Both the position numbers and the translations under genes were made by a program. Positions 8,352-16,274 of a stretch of 64,000 bases of DNA are shown here, one piece after another. The notes beneath the pieces were generated by a model. The model had not been told where the DNA came from, ran no database searches, and worked only from the letters and a program-made list of their open reading frames with translations. Where the stretch lies: positions 310,001 through 374,000 of the forward strand of contig NZ_JBHZRJ010000001.1 of NCBI RefSeq assembly GCF_043641555.1, read 5' to 3'. How positions within the stretch are numbered: position 1 is the stretch's first letter; each line of letters begins with the position of its first letter. The DNA is from Saccharospirillum alexandrii_A. GTDB lineage: Bacteria > Pseudomonadota > Gammaproteobacteria > Pseudomonadales > Natronospirillaceae.

Positions 8352-9443
8352 ATGAAAACAACCATTACCCGGGGCGCTCTGGCGGCCACCCTGACGCTGG
8401 CAGCCACCCTGCCAACCCTGGCAAACGCCGAAGAAACCATTAACCTCACGGTCGGTTCCAGCCACCCCACCACCATCCCCTGGGTCGGTATGATTCCGGG
8501 TGTGTTCATTCCCGAAGTGGACCGCATTCTGGCCGAAAGCGGCGACTATGAAATCAACTGGACCGAAGCCTACGCCGGCCAGTTGTATGGCGCCAACGCC
8601 ACACTCACCTCAGTGGGCGATGGTATTGCCGACATCGGCTGGGTATTCAGCTACCTCGAAGGCTCGCGCATGCCGCTGAGCCAATTGAGTGCCTACACGC
8701 CGTTTACCACCAGCGACCCGGAACTGATTCTGGATGTGTTTGTCGACCTCATTAACGACCAGCCTGAACTGGCCGACGAATGGGAAGGCAACAACGTGGT
8801 GTTCCTGGGCGCGACCGCGTCTGACACCTACGACATCTACACCAACTTCCCGGTTAACGATTTATCCGACCTCGACGGTCGTCGCATTTCCGCCCCGGGT
8901 GTGTTGGGTGTCTGGCTCGACCCAGTGAACGCCACCCCGGTCGATGGCACCTTGGCCAGCTACTACACCGACATTCAGACCGGTGTGTCGGAAGGTGTTG
9001 TCACTCTGGCCACCGGTGCTTTGCCCGCGCGCATTTACGAAGTGGCCCCGTACATCACTCAGGTGAACCTGGGCGTGGTGTTCTCGGGCGGTATTGCCAT
9101 CAACCTTGATCGTTTCGAAAGCCTGCCTGAGGAAGTTCAGGATGCGATGAAGCAAGCCGGTGCTGTTTACACCGCTGCCCACGGCCGCGACCTGGCCGAA
9201 CGCTACCAGAGCTCGCTCGACCGCATGGTGGAACTGAGTGCCGAGGGCAACAACCCGGTGCAGATCACCGCCCTCACGGCCGCCCAGCGCCAGGAGTGGA
9301 TTGATGGCATGCCCGACCTGGCGCAGCAGTGGGTCGATAACAACGAAGCCCGCAACCTGCCCGCGAGCGACATTCTGCAAGCCTACATGAACGCCATTCG
9401 TGAGCGTGGCGTTCAACCGGAACGCGCCTGGGACGAACTCTGA
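8352..9443 (+). CDS. TRAP transporter substrate-binding protein, DctP family
   Basis: Periplasmic receptor of a tripartite TRAP importer, 363 aa. A signal peptide ends near LPTLANA-EE. The mature part shows the DctP layout, with INLTVGSSHPTTIPWVG at the start and TDIQTGVSEGVVTLA near residues 210-225, the segment that carries the ligand-contacting loop. It precedes DctQ and DctM homologues in the standard P-Q-M order and is separated from DctQ by 75 bp containing a strong hairpin. Its place after the ring-cleavage dioxygenase suggests it binds the aromatic acid, or a precursor, that the operon degrades. GAGAGAGACGAAGCC precedes the ATG. Confidence 0.93.
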   Translation: MKTTITRGALAATLTLAATLPTLANAEETINLTVGSSHPTTIPWVGMIPGVFIPEVDRILAESGDYEINWTEAYAGQLYGANATLTSVGDGIADIGWVFSYLEGSRMPLSQLSAYTPFTTSDPELILDVFVDLINDQPELADEWEGNNVVFLGATASDTYDIYTNFPVNDLSDLDGRRISAPGVLGVWLDPVNATPVDGTLASYYTDIQTGVSEGVVTLATGALPARIYEVAPYITQVNLGVVFSGGIAINLDRFESLPEEVQDAMKQAGAVYTAAHGRDLAERYQSSLDRMVELSAEGNNPVQITALTAAQRQEWIDGMPDLAQQWVDNNEARNLPASDILQAYMNAIRERGVQPERAWDEL

Positions 9444-9464
9444 GTTCGGTACCCACTTAGACGC

Positions 9465-9489
9465 AACGGCCGGGCATCTCCCGGCCGTT
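9465..9489 (+). promoter_or_regulatory. intercistronic hairpin between dctP-like and dctQ-like genes
   Basis: A perfect 10 bp stem (AACGGCCGGG paired with CCCGGCCGTT) closes a 5 nt loop, with no T-run after it. The position suggests an attenuating or mRNA-stabilising structure that lets the binding protein be made in excess of the membrane subunits. That role is inference from position and shape. Confidence 0.7.
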
Positions 9490-9518
9490 ACCACGGTCAC
9501 TCCCTGGAGCAGTAAGCC

Positions 9519-10112
9519 ATGAACGTTAAATCGCTAGTATTCGGCCAGGGCACCGGTAACAGTCTGTTTGGCTACCTGGTGGACGGCCTGAACGCCGCCG
9601 GGTCGCTGTTGATCTTTGCCATCATGGCACTGATTTGTGCCGATGTGTTATCCCGCAATCTGTTTAACCAACCCATCGATGGCGTGGCCGAAATGGTCGC
9701 CGCCTCGATCGTGATGATCGTCTTTCTGCAGTTGGCCAGCACACTGCGCCACGGCCGCCTGGCGCAGGCCGACATCTTTATTTACGGCTTTACCGTCTCA
9801 TTCCCTCGCATTGGGCGCAGCCTGACCACCCTGTATTACCTGGCGGGCGCCGCCATGTTGGGCGTGGTGTATCAGGGCACCGTACCGGTACTGATGCGCG
9901 CGATCGATCGCAATCAATTCTTTGGTGTGGAAGGTGTGTTTACCTTCCCCGTCTGGCCCATTCGTACCGTGGTGGTGGTGTGCGCGGCCGTGACCGTACT
10001 GCAATTTTTGGTGTTGGCCGTGCGCGAAGCCATTTGCGTGGTGCGCGGTACGCCGATTAACGCACCCGCCGCCAAGGCCAACGCCACCTCTAGTTCAGGA
10101 GAACCCTCATGA
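9519..10112 (+). CDS. TRAP transporter small permease, DctQ family
   Basis: Four-helix small membrane subunit of the TRAP importer, 197 aa. Hydrophobic segments are seen at about residues 24-45, 60-80, 95-120 and 140-165. The first helix region holds ICADVLSRNLFNQPIDGVAE, the typical DctQ motif. It overlaps the large permease gene by 4 bp (ATGA), so the two are translationally coupled. It works with the DctP-like receptor upstream. The C-terminal tail is rich in Ala and Thr and is probably cytoplasmic. Confidence 0.92.
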   Translation: MNVKSLVFGQGTGNSLFGYLVDGLNAAGSLLIFAIMALICADVLSRNLFNQPIDGVAEMVAASIVMIVFLQLASTLRHGRLAQADIFIYGFTVSFPRIGRSLTTLYYLAGAAMLGVVYQGTVPVLMRAIDRNQFFGVEGVFTFPVWPIRTVVVVCAAVTVLQFLVLAVREAICVVRGTPINAPAAKANATSSSGEPS

Positions 10113-11434
10113 CCGGTTTGGAAATTGGCCTGGTCGCCGTTGTGGTCATGCTGGTGCTGATTTACATCGGCATGCACATCAGCATCGCGCTGATGCTGGT
10201 GTCGTTCGGCGCCATTGCCACCCTGCGTGATTCCGGCCTGGCCACGCGCATGGTCGCCGCCGCCGCGAACGATTCGCTCGGCAGTTATTTGTACGGCGTA
10301 GTGCCCTTGTTTGTGTTGATGGGCCTGCTCGTCGTGGTCTCCGGTGTGGGGCGCGATACCTTCGATGTGTTTCAGCGCCTGCTGCGCAAAGTGCGCGGTG
10401 GCCTCGGGCTGGCGACCGTGGGTGCCAATGGCATTTTCGCCTCCATTACCGGCATCAGTGTGGCCTCGGCAGCGGTGTTTACCCAGGTCGCGGTTCCCGA
10501 AATGCGTCGCCATGGCTACACCCCGAAATTCTCGGTGGGCGTGGTCGCCGGTAGCTCGGTGCTGGGCATGTTGATTCCCCCCTCATTGCTGATGATTGTG
10601 TATGGCGTACTGGCGGAACAATCGGTGGGCCGGATGTTCATTGCCGGCATTATTCCCGGCCTGATTCTGGCGGTCAGCTTCTGCATCACCATCATGGTGC
10701 TGGCTTACGCCTTCCCGTCGTTCATGAATCAGGAAGGGCACCAGCCTGTGGTAGATCCCGAAGGTGTGAGCCCCTCGCGCCTGGAGCTGGCGAGCAAGCT
10801 CATCCCGATTCTGATTCTTATGCTGCTGGTGTTGGGCGGCTTGTACTCCGGGTTCTTTACACCCACCGAAGCCGGTGCCGTAGGGGCCTGTGGTGCGCTG
10901 GTTCTGGCGCTGGCAAAACGCCGCTTAACCTGGGGATCCTTCTACAAGGTGCTGGGTGAAACCGGCCATGTAGCGGTGTCGATTCTGTTCCTGATTCTGG
11001 CGGCCTCTCTGTACAGCCGCATGCTGGCGCTTACCGGTTTGCCGATGTCCGTCGCGCAATGGGTGACCTCGCTCGACCTGGCCGTGTATGAATTTCTGTT
11101 CGTGTATTTGCTGGTCATCATTCTGATGGGCTGCATCATCGATTCGGTGTCGATCATGCTGATTGTGCTGCCGATCGTGTTGCCGATTGCCCAGTTCTTC
11201 GGGCTCGACTTAATCTGGTTTGGGGTGATTACCGTGGTTGCCGTTGAGATTGGCCTGGTCACACCACCGTTTGGGATCTCGGTGTACACAGTAAAAGCCA
11301 GCCTGAACGACGACACCGTCTCGGTAAAAGAAATCTTCAAAGGGGTAACCCCCTTCTTCATCGCCATGCTGTTCGCACTCTTCGTGCTCACGGTGTTTCC
11401 AGCGCTCTCTACCACGCTGGCTTACCTATATTAG
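10109..11434 (+). CDS. TRAP transporter large permease, DctM family
   Basis: Main transport subunit of the importer, 441 aa, with about 11-13 membrane segments, the usual size for DctM. The motif NGIFASITGISVASAAVFTQ at about residues 108-127, GSSVLGMLIPPSLLMIVYG and the C-terminal EIGLVTPPFGISVYTVK are family signatures. It couples substrate entry to sodium or proton flow. Its start overlaps the stop of the DctQ gene, and the nitroreductase gene begins 14 bp after its end, so it sits inside one long transcript. The substrate is unknown but is likely the aromatic acid processed by the surrounding enzymes. Confidence 0.94.
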   Translation: MTGLEIGLVAVVVMLVLIYIGMHISIALMLVSFGAIATLRDSGLATRMVAAAANDSLGSYLYGVVPLFVLMGLLVVVSGVGRDTFDVFQRLLRKVRGGLGLATVGANGIFASITGISVASAAVFTQVAVPEMRRHGYTPKFSVGVVAGSSVLGMLIPPSLLMIVYGVLAEQSVGRMFIAGIIPGLILAVSFCITIMVLAYAFPSFMNQEGHQPVVDPEGVSPSRLELASKLIPILILMLLVLGGLYSGFFTPTEAGAVGACGALVLALAKRRLTWGSFYKVLGETGHVAVSILFLILAASLYSRMLALTGLPMSVAQWVTSLDLAVYEFLFVYLLVIILMGCIIDSVSIMLIVLPIVLPIAQFFGLDLIWFGVITVVAVEIGLVTPPFGISVYTVKASLNDDTVSVKEIFKGVTPFFIAMLFALFVLTVFPALSTTLAYLY

Positions 11435-11448
11435 AGGTATCTGCTGCC

Positions 11449-12084
11449 ATGACATCAATGTCGACCGCACCCCTGGAAGACGCGCGCCACACCCCGCTGG
11501 ATGACTGCGCGCTCAACCAACTGTTCTACGGCGCCCGCACCTTTGCCTACTGGCAAGACCGGCCCGTCGACGACAACAAGCTGCGCCAACTGGCCGAGCT
11601 TTCCGGCCTGGCCCCGACCAGCATGAACTGCAACCCGCTGCGCATCTATTTTCTGCGCTCGGCCGAAGCACGCGAGCAACTGGTGTCCGCACTTAAGGAA
11701 GGTAACGTAGAGAAAGTGCGCCAGGCCCCGGTGACCGCCATACTGGCCTACGACCGCCGCTTCTACGACAACCTGCCAACCCTGTTCCCCCACAACAAAG
11801 ACGCCCGGTCATTATTTGTTGGCAACGAACCCCTGCGCGAAGAAACCGCCTTTCGCAACAGCAGCCTGCAGGGTGGCTATTTCATACTGGCGGCGCGCGC
11901 GTTAGGGCTCGATTGCGGCCCGATCTCCGGTTTCGATAACGACAAGGTCGACCAGATTTTCTTCGGTACCGAAAACCCGCACCTGCGCAGCAACTTTATT
12001 TGCAACCTGGGTTACGGTGACGAAACCCGGCTGCACGCGCGCGGCCCGCGCCTGAGTTTTGAAGAAAGCTGCCGGCTGTTGTAA
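11449..12084 (+). CDS. nitroreductase-family oxidoreductase, RutE/malonic-semialdehyde-reductase-like
   Basis: FMN-dependent NAD(P)H oxidoreductase of the nitroreductase fold, 211 aa. It resembles the RutE subgroup, with LFYGARTFAYWQDRPVDD near the N-terminus, SGLAPTSMNCNPLRIYF and GYFILAARALGLDCGPISGF at about residues 143-162. RutE removes a toxic semialdehyde formed in uracil breakdown, so an analogous clean-up or an alternative reduction of a ring-cleavage product is possible. The gene is 14 bp after the large TRAP permease. The ATG at 11449 is used; a second ATG at 11458 would cost three residues. The family is well supported, the substrate is not. Confidence 0.85.
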   Translation: MTSMSTAPLEDARHTPLDDCALNQLFYGARTFAYWQDRPVDDNKLRQLAELSGLAPTSMNCNPLRIYFLRSAEAREQLVSALKEGNVEKVRQAPVTAILAYDRRFYDNLPTLFPHNKDARSLFVGNEPLREETAFRNSSLQGGYFILAARALGLDCGPISGFDNDKVDQIFFGTENPHLRSNFICNLGYGDETRLHARGPRLSFEESCRLL

Positions 12085-12181
12085 GCCGGCGTTTAACGCA
12101 AACGTGAACAGATGTAGACATCGTCACAACGGTGACGAACCAACAAACAACGACAAACAAGAACAACAAGAGGATTCTGAA

Positions 12182-13705
12182 ATGTGCAGACTGTGTGACG
12201 CCACCAAAGCCAGCGGCCATTCCGAAGGCCGCAGAGACTTCCTGAAAATGGCCGCCGCCACCGGCGCTGTAGCCGCCTCCATGCCGCTACTGGCCGGGGG
12301 CGCACAAGCCGACGCCCACTCACCCCAAGCCCAAATGCCCACCGGCATCGGCAACGAAGGCCGCCGCACCCTAATCAAAGGCGGCGCGGTGATGTCGATG
12401 GATCCATCAGTAGGCGACCTGCCGGTGGGCGACGTACTGCTCGAAGGCAAGCGCATTGTGCAAATCGCCCCGTCGATCAGCGTGGGAGAAGACGTTGCTG
12501 TCATCGATGCCAAAGGCAAAGTCGTCATGCCAGGCTTCATCGACACACACCATCACCAGTTCGAAACCGCCCTGCGCAGCTTCCTGGCCGATGGCATTCT
12601 CATTAACGATGGCCAGCCGCACAGCGAGCGCAACTATTACGAGACGATACTGCAGAACTTCTCGATGCACTACCGCACCGAAGACGTCTACATCAACGAA
12701 CTGTTCGCCGGCCTGTCACAACTCGACGCCGGTGTAACCACGGTGATGGACGTCAGCCAGATCCACCATTCTCCGGAGCATTCCGACGCGGCCATTCTGG
12801 GCCTGAAAGACGCCGGCCGCCGCGGCGTGTTCGGTTACTTCGAAGGCTGGGGCGACCGCGCCCAATACCCGCAGGATGCCACCCGCCTTCGCCAGCAGCA
12901 CTTTGCCTCCGACGACCAACTGACCAGCATGGTAATGGGCGGTGAAATCTACCTGCCGGGTTACGAAGAAGCCTGGCGCATCGGCCGCGAACTGAACCTG
13001 CCGATTGCCCTGCACGTGGTAGGCACCTTCGGCATGGCCGACACCTTCGACCAACTGGCGCGCGACGGCCAGTTCGGTGCCGATAACATCTTCATTCACA
13101 TGACCGGCATGAGCGACATGGCGTGGCAGGCCGCCGCCGATGCGGGTTCTCACGTATCCCTTTCAGTACCCATCGAGATGACCATGCGCCACGGCATGCC
13201 ACCCATCCAGAAGTGCTTGGACATGGGCCTGCAACCTTCGCTTTCCAGCGACGTGGAATGCACCATGACCGCCGACCCCTTCACCCAAATGCGCTCCACC
13301 ATGACGCTGCAACGCGCCTTCGTAAACGAAAAGGCCCTGGCCGGTGAAGACAACCTGCCAGGACTGCTCACCGCCCGCGATTGCATCCGCTTCCACACCC
13401 TCGAAGGCGCCCGAGGCCTGAAGCTCGACCACAAAGTCGGCAGCCTTACCCCGGGTAAAGAAGCTGACATCATTCTGTTGGATGCCGAAGCTATTAATGT
13501 AACCCCACTGAACCACGTACCCGGTGCGGTAGTAACGCTAATGGAGCGTAACAACGTCGATACCGTGCTGGTCGCTGGCAAAATCCGCAAATGGCAGGGT
13601 AAGCTGGTGGATGTGGATGTAGACCACCTGCGTGGGCAGTTGGAAGCCAGTCGGGATTATTTGTTTGAAGCCGCAGGCATAGAGCAAGACCTGTTCCGCA
13701 GCTGA
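12182..13705 (+). CDS. Tat-exported amidohydrolase (metal-dependent deaminase/chlorohydrolase type)
   Basis: Metal-dependent hydrolase of the amidohydrolase superfamily, 507 aa, in the subgroup with cytosine deaminase and atrazine chlorohydrolase. Metal ligands are visible: the HxH site in GFIDTHHHQF, His in IALHVVG and IFIHMTG, and Asp in LSSDVECTM. The N-terminus carries a twin-arginine signal (RRDFLKMAAATGAVAAS, then AGGAQA), preceded by an unusual MCRLCDATK stretch. The enzyme should therefore be folded in the cytoplasm and act in the periplasm. The ATG at 12182 has AAGAGGATTCTGAA before it. It closes the operon; its role may be to deaminate or dehalogenate the substrate before or during uptake. 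The substrate is unknown. Confidence 0.88.
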   Translation: MCRLCDATKASGHSEGRRDFLKMAAATGAVAASMPLLAGGAQADAHSPQAQMPTGIGNEGRRTLIKGGAVMSMDPSVGDLPVGDVLLEGKRIVQIAPSISVGEDVAVIDAKGKVVMPGFIDTHHHQFETALRSFLADGILINDGQPHSERNYYETILQNFSMHYRTEDVYINELFAGLSQLDAGVTTVMDVSQIHHSPEHSDAAILGLKDAGRRGVFGYFEGWGDRAQYPQDATRLRQQHFASDDQLTSMVMGGEIYLPGYEEAWRIGRELNLPIALHVVGTFGMADTFDQLARDGQFGADNIFIHMTGMSDMAWQAAADAGSHVSLSVPIEMTMRHGMPPIQKCLDMGLQPSLSSDVECTMTADPFTQMRSTMTLQRAFVNEKALAGEDNLPGLLTARDCIRFHTLEGARGLKLDHKVGSLTPGKEADIILLDAEAINVTPLNHVPGAVVTLMERNNVDTVLVAGKIRKWQGKLVDVDVDHLRGQLEASRDYLFEAAGIEQDLFRS

Positions 13706-13724
13706 CAGCGCCTGCTCAACCAAG

Positions 13725-13750
13725 CCAGGCAGCCCCAACAGGCTGCCTGG
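13725..13750 (+). terminator. hairpin after the catabolic operon
   Basis: A perfect 10 bp stem (CCAGGCAGCC with GGCTGCCTGG) closes a 6 nt loop 20 bp after the amidohydrolase stop. There is no clear T-run, so it may be a weak or Rho-assisted terminator, or an mRNA-end stabiliser. Confidence 0.6.
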
Positions 13751-14289
13751 CAACTCTAGTGGGAGGGCAGTCCCCTGCGCGACCGATAACAAAACCAACC
13801 CCAGACCCCCACCCCGTTCAGCCTGAGCCTGTCGAAGGCCCTTGGGGAGCAAACCTACCTGAGCCCCCATAAACCGAGGGGGCGCGAATGACACCCCTCA
13901 GCAGATAAATACTTGCCAACTTCGTCACAGAGTGCCATGGTGAACTGACAGCTGAATTTGACTTGGTGTGCCCTGTAACCGGCCGGGCTGTAGTAACTTT
14001 AGTGTGTGTATACCGGAACCTTCATGGTCTGCTTTACTGCCTCGTTGATTGTGATTTCGATCGCGTATTTGGGGTTCCCAGGTTGCCATTGCGACCCTGA
14101 TATCGGAGATAGTTGTCGGAACAGACTGATTTGTAGGATTTGATATCAGGTGGTGGTGAGGGTGGAAAAAATGGCTATAAGCCCACTACTTGGGGGCTTC
14201 GCAGCATTTTCTCTCGTAAGTCTTTTGAAGGGCTTGCTGGGATATATGTCTTGGTAGCAATGAATAAGCTGTTAACTGGAGAGGAGTGC
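13751..14289. other. gene-free boundary between operon and accessory island
   Basis: No convincing gene is seen in this 539 bp stretch. At 13816-13838 lies a copy of a short dispersed motif (TTCAGCCTGAGCCTGTCGAA) that I recall as a common intergenic repeat in proteobacteria. The rest changes toward lower GC and probably marks the left edge of the accessory island. The last part, just before the DUF6624 gene, contains GTTAACTGGAGAGGAG, a possible attC or attI core plus ribosome-binding site. No integrase gene was found. Confidence 0.4.
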
Positions 14290-14835
14290 ATGGATCAAAG
14301 CCTTGCAGATGAATTGATTGACATGATGCAGGAAGACCAGCTTGTGCTGCGGCAGCTCTTCGATTCAGGTGAGTTGCCTTCTGAGTCTTATCATCCTCAA
14401 ATGAAAACCCTGCATGAGCATAATTCTTCCCGTCTGAAAGAGGTTATTGGCCGTCACGGCTGGCCCGGCATTGCGTTGGTCGGGGAAGACGCTGCCGAAG
14501 CTGCATGGCTTATCGGTCAGCATTCCGTTTCAGATACTGACTTCATGGCCGAGTGTGCCTGCTTGCTGGAGGATGCCGTTGCAAGAGACAATGTGGCAGG
14601 ATGGCAGCTTGCATTTCTTCAGGATCGGGTGCGTACTTTATCTGGCAAGCCTCAATACTACGGGACCCAGTTTGACCGTGATGAAAATGGGTGGCCAACT
14701 CCGTTTCCCATAGAAGACTCTGATACTGTCAATGAACGTCGTGCGCGCGTTGGGCTAAACTCCTTGGAGAAGCGCCAGGCACAAATGACTGAGCAGGAGC
14801 GGAAGCGCCGTGCCAATATCGAACAAACCAGTTAA
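14290..14835 (+). CDS. DUF6624 family protein
   Basis: Cytoplasmic protein of unknown function, 181 aa, in the family I recognise as DUF6624. Conserved pieces are HGWPGIALVGEDAAEAAWLI (about residues 56-75), QHSVSDTDF, LQDRVRTLSGKPQYYGTQF and PIEDSDTVNERRARVGL. The start is the ATG at 14290, directly preceded by GGAGAGGAG; a longer frame begins at 14140 but has no comparable signal. The stop codon lies inside a predicted attC site, as expected for an integron gene cassette, where the recombination site follows the gene closely. DUF6624 members are frequent in accessory DNA, and the role is unknown. Confidence 0.8.
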   Translation: MDQSLADELIDMMQEDQLVLRQLFDSGELPSESYHPQMKTLHEHNSSRLKEVIGRHGWPGIALVGEDAAEAAWLIGQHSVSDTDFMAECACLLEDAVARDNVAGWQLAFLQDRVRTLSGKPQYYGTQFDRDENGWPTPFPIEDSDTVNERRARVGLNSLEKRQAQMTEQERKRRANIEQTS

Positions 14836-14907
14836 CAAAACGCGTCACTCGGACGCCCTTGTCTCCGCTTCGCTACTTCAAGGTCGCCGGTGCGCTCTGC
14901 GTTAAAG
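14831..14907 (+). other. integron-type attC recombination site
   Basis: A 77 bp imperfect inverted repeat runs from GTTAAC at 14831 to GTTAAAG at 14901-14907. The left arm (TTAAC..AACGCG.CAC.CGG.CG) pairs with the right arm (CG.CGG.G.GC.CTGCGTTAA), with small mismatches as in attC sites. An inner CCTTG/CAAGG stem closes the variable loop. The upstream stop codon overlaps the left core, and the next gene begins about 23 bp after the right core, which is normal cassette geometry. The outer core bases deviate slightly from the RYYYAAC/GTTRRRY consensus. No integrase is present in the window. Confidence 0.7.
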
Positions 14908-14929
14908 TACTCCAAGGAGTCAGAGCTTT

Positions 14930-16087
14930 ATCAAAACTCTAGCGTTCATTGATGAGTCAGGAAATACAGACTTAGATACCTCCAAGTTGGACGTATCTAA
15001 GTATTTTATCGTGTGTGCTGTCGTTATAGATGACGTTCAATTTGATTCGTTAGTACAGGGGGTTGAAGCTATTCGTGAAAAATACTTCCAAATAGGGGAG
15101 ATAAAATCGAGTAGTGTTAGAGATAGAGATGGTCATGCGCGACGCATAAAAATACTCGATAGTATATTAGAGTTAGATTTCAAGTTTTACGCAGTAGCAA
15201 TAGAGAAAGATTCTTTAAGCCGTGATGGTGGTTTACAGTATAAAAAATCATTTTTAAAATTTATTAATGGCCTTCTATACAAACAGTTATTTGAAAACTT
15301 TCCCAGTATTTTGGTATTCGCCGACGAGCATGGTGGTGACGAGTTTAAGCTAAGCATTAGAAAATATATAGAAAATAATCATAAGCCAGATCTGTTTTGG
15401 GAGTCCGAGTTAAATTTGGTTTCAAGTAAGGACAATGTACTTGTTCAACTAGCTGATTTTCTTGTTGGAACGCTTGCGAAAGTTTACGAAGGTAAGTCAA
15501 ATCCGGCTCTATTAGAAAGTTATAGATCGTTGCTAAAGTCAAAGGCTTTAGATGTAAAAGAATGGCCAACTAAGTATCAGGCATATTTCGAACCAGACAA
15601 AACGACCAAGGAGTATGATCGCTTCATTCATTCTCACGCGCTTTATAAAGCAGAAATATATATTGAAAAGTACCGGGAGTACAATGACGAAGAGACAAGG
15701 ATCCAAGTGTGTGTTTTAAGCCATCTAGTTTTTAATAGTCGACTATCGTCCGATGACGGTTATATTGCAACTAAGGGATTGCTGGAACATTTGCAAAACT
15801 GTGGTTTTAGGGGCGTATCAGAGTACGCCATCAGATCCCAGATCGTATCAAAGCTAAGAGATAAAGATGTGATAATAGCTAGTTGTCATCAGGGTTACAA
15901 AATACCCAGCAGCTACTCAGATCTCTATGACTTTGTTGAGCGGGTAAATAGTCTAGTTCTTCCACTATTAGAGCGTTTTAACAAGGCTAGGAATAGTTAT
16001 TTAGTTGCTAGTAAAGGCGATATAGATTTACTAAAAGGGCCTAAATACCCTGAGTTGGTTGAATTCTTACACATACTCAACAAATGA
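14930..16087 (+). CDS. DUF3800-domain protein, start codon non-canonical or lost
   Basis: DUF3800 proteins have an RNase H-like fold with an N-terminal acidic motif, usually IDESG. Here KTLAFIDESGNTD is encoded from 14933, but no ATG, GTG or TTG lies between the in-frame stop at 14903 and this motif. AAGGAG at 14914-14919 points to a start at 14930, where the codon is ATC. The next canonical start (TTG, 14987) would delete the motif. So either ATC is used, or an ATG was mutated and the gene is damaged. The rest is intact (385 aa), including VFADEHGGDEF and LVQLADFLVGTLAKVYEG, the second conserved block. The gene is AT-rich and fills an attC-bounded cassette. The function is unknown; these proteins are common in mobile and defence-associated loci. 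Confidence 0.75.
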   Translation: MKTLAFIDESGNTDLDTSKLDVSKYFIVCAVVIDDVQFDSLVQGVEAIREKYFQIGEIKSSSVRDRDGHARRIKILDSILELDFKFYAVAIEKDSLSRDGGLQYKKSFLKFINGLLYKQLFENFPSILVFADEHGGDEFKLSIRKYIENNHKPDLFWESELNLVSSKDNVLVQLADFLVGTLAKVYEGKSNPALLESYRSLLKSKALDVKEWPTKYQAYFEPDKTTKEYDRFIHSHALYKAEIYIEKYREYNDEETRIQVCVLSHLVFNSRLSSDDGYIATKGLLEHLQNCGFRGVSEYAIRSQIVSKLRDKDVIIASCHQGYKIPSSYSDLYDFVERVNSLVLPLLERFNKARNSYLVASKGDIDLLKGPKYPELVEFLHILNK

Positions 16088-16107
16088 TTTAACAAGCCGC
16101 TCCAGTC
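16088..16107 (+). other. truncated attC half-site
   Basis: Directly after the DUF3800 stop the sequence reads TTTAACAAGCCGCTCCAGTC, the form of a left attC arm. No matching right arm is found in the next 100 bp. The arm instead runs into the island repeats, which suggests that the cassette end was replaced by another element. Confidence 0.5.
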
Positions 16108-16121
16108 TTAAGGAGCCTAAG

Positions 16122-16130
16122 AGGACAGGC
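16122..16130 (+). repeat. REP-like P motif (AGGACAGGC)
   Basis: One of several copies of a short motif, cctaaNAGGACAGGCAC, that precede the longer R repeats. Others are at about 17261-17276, 18290-18301, 18661-18678, 18846-18860 and 18961-18979. The GGAC start recalls sequences associated with RAYT transposases, and a RAYT-type gene is present at 19146-20135. The link is inference. Confidence 0.5.
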
Positions 16131-16150
16131 GAATTAGTCGACTATTGGGT

Positions 16151-16228
16151 AAATAGGACATGCACGGAAGCCAGCTATCAAAAATGCAATTGTCATAGGT
16201 TGGTGCTATTGTTGTGACGGGTGTCCAC
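16151..16228 (+). repeat. island repeat R1
   Basis: First of five ~77 bp direct repeats. It starts with AATAGGACATGCAC and ends with TGTGACGGGTGTCCA, with a small conserved hairpin (ATAG, 7 nt loop, CTAT) near the middle. It lies just upstream of the coiled-coil membrane gene at 16275. Confidence 0.75.
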
Positions 16229-16274
16229 ACAGCATTCTCGAACCTGAACTCACGCCTCAATTGGTAGAACTTAT

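Noticed and set aside
13816..13838. TTCAGCCTGAGCCTGTCGAA motif as a regulatory site
   Set aside because: It looks like a common dispersed intergenic repeat and has no link to the neighbouring genes.
14260..14275. attI or attC core (GTTAAC) upstream of the DUF6624 gene
   Set aside because: Only a short core is visible and no pairing arm was found, so it was not listed as a site.
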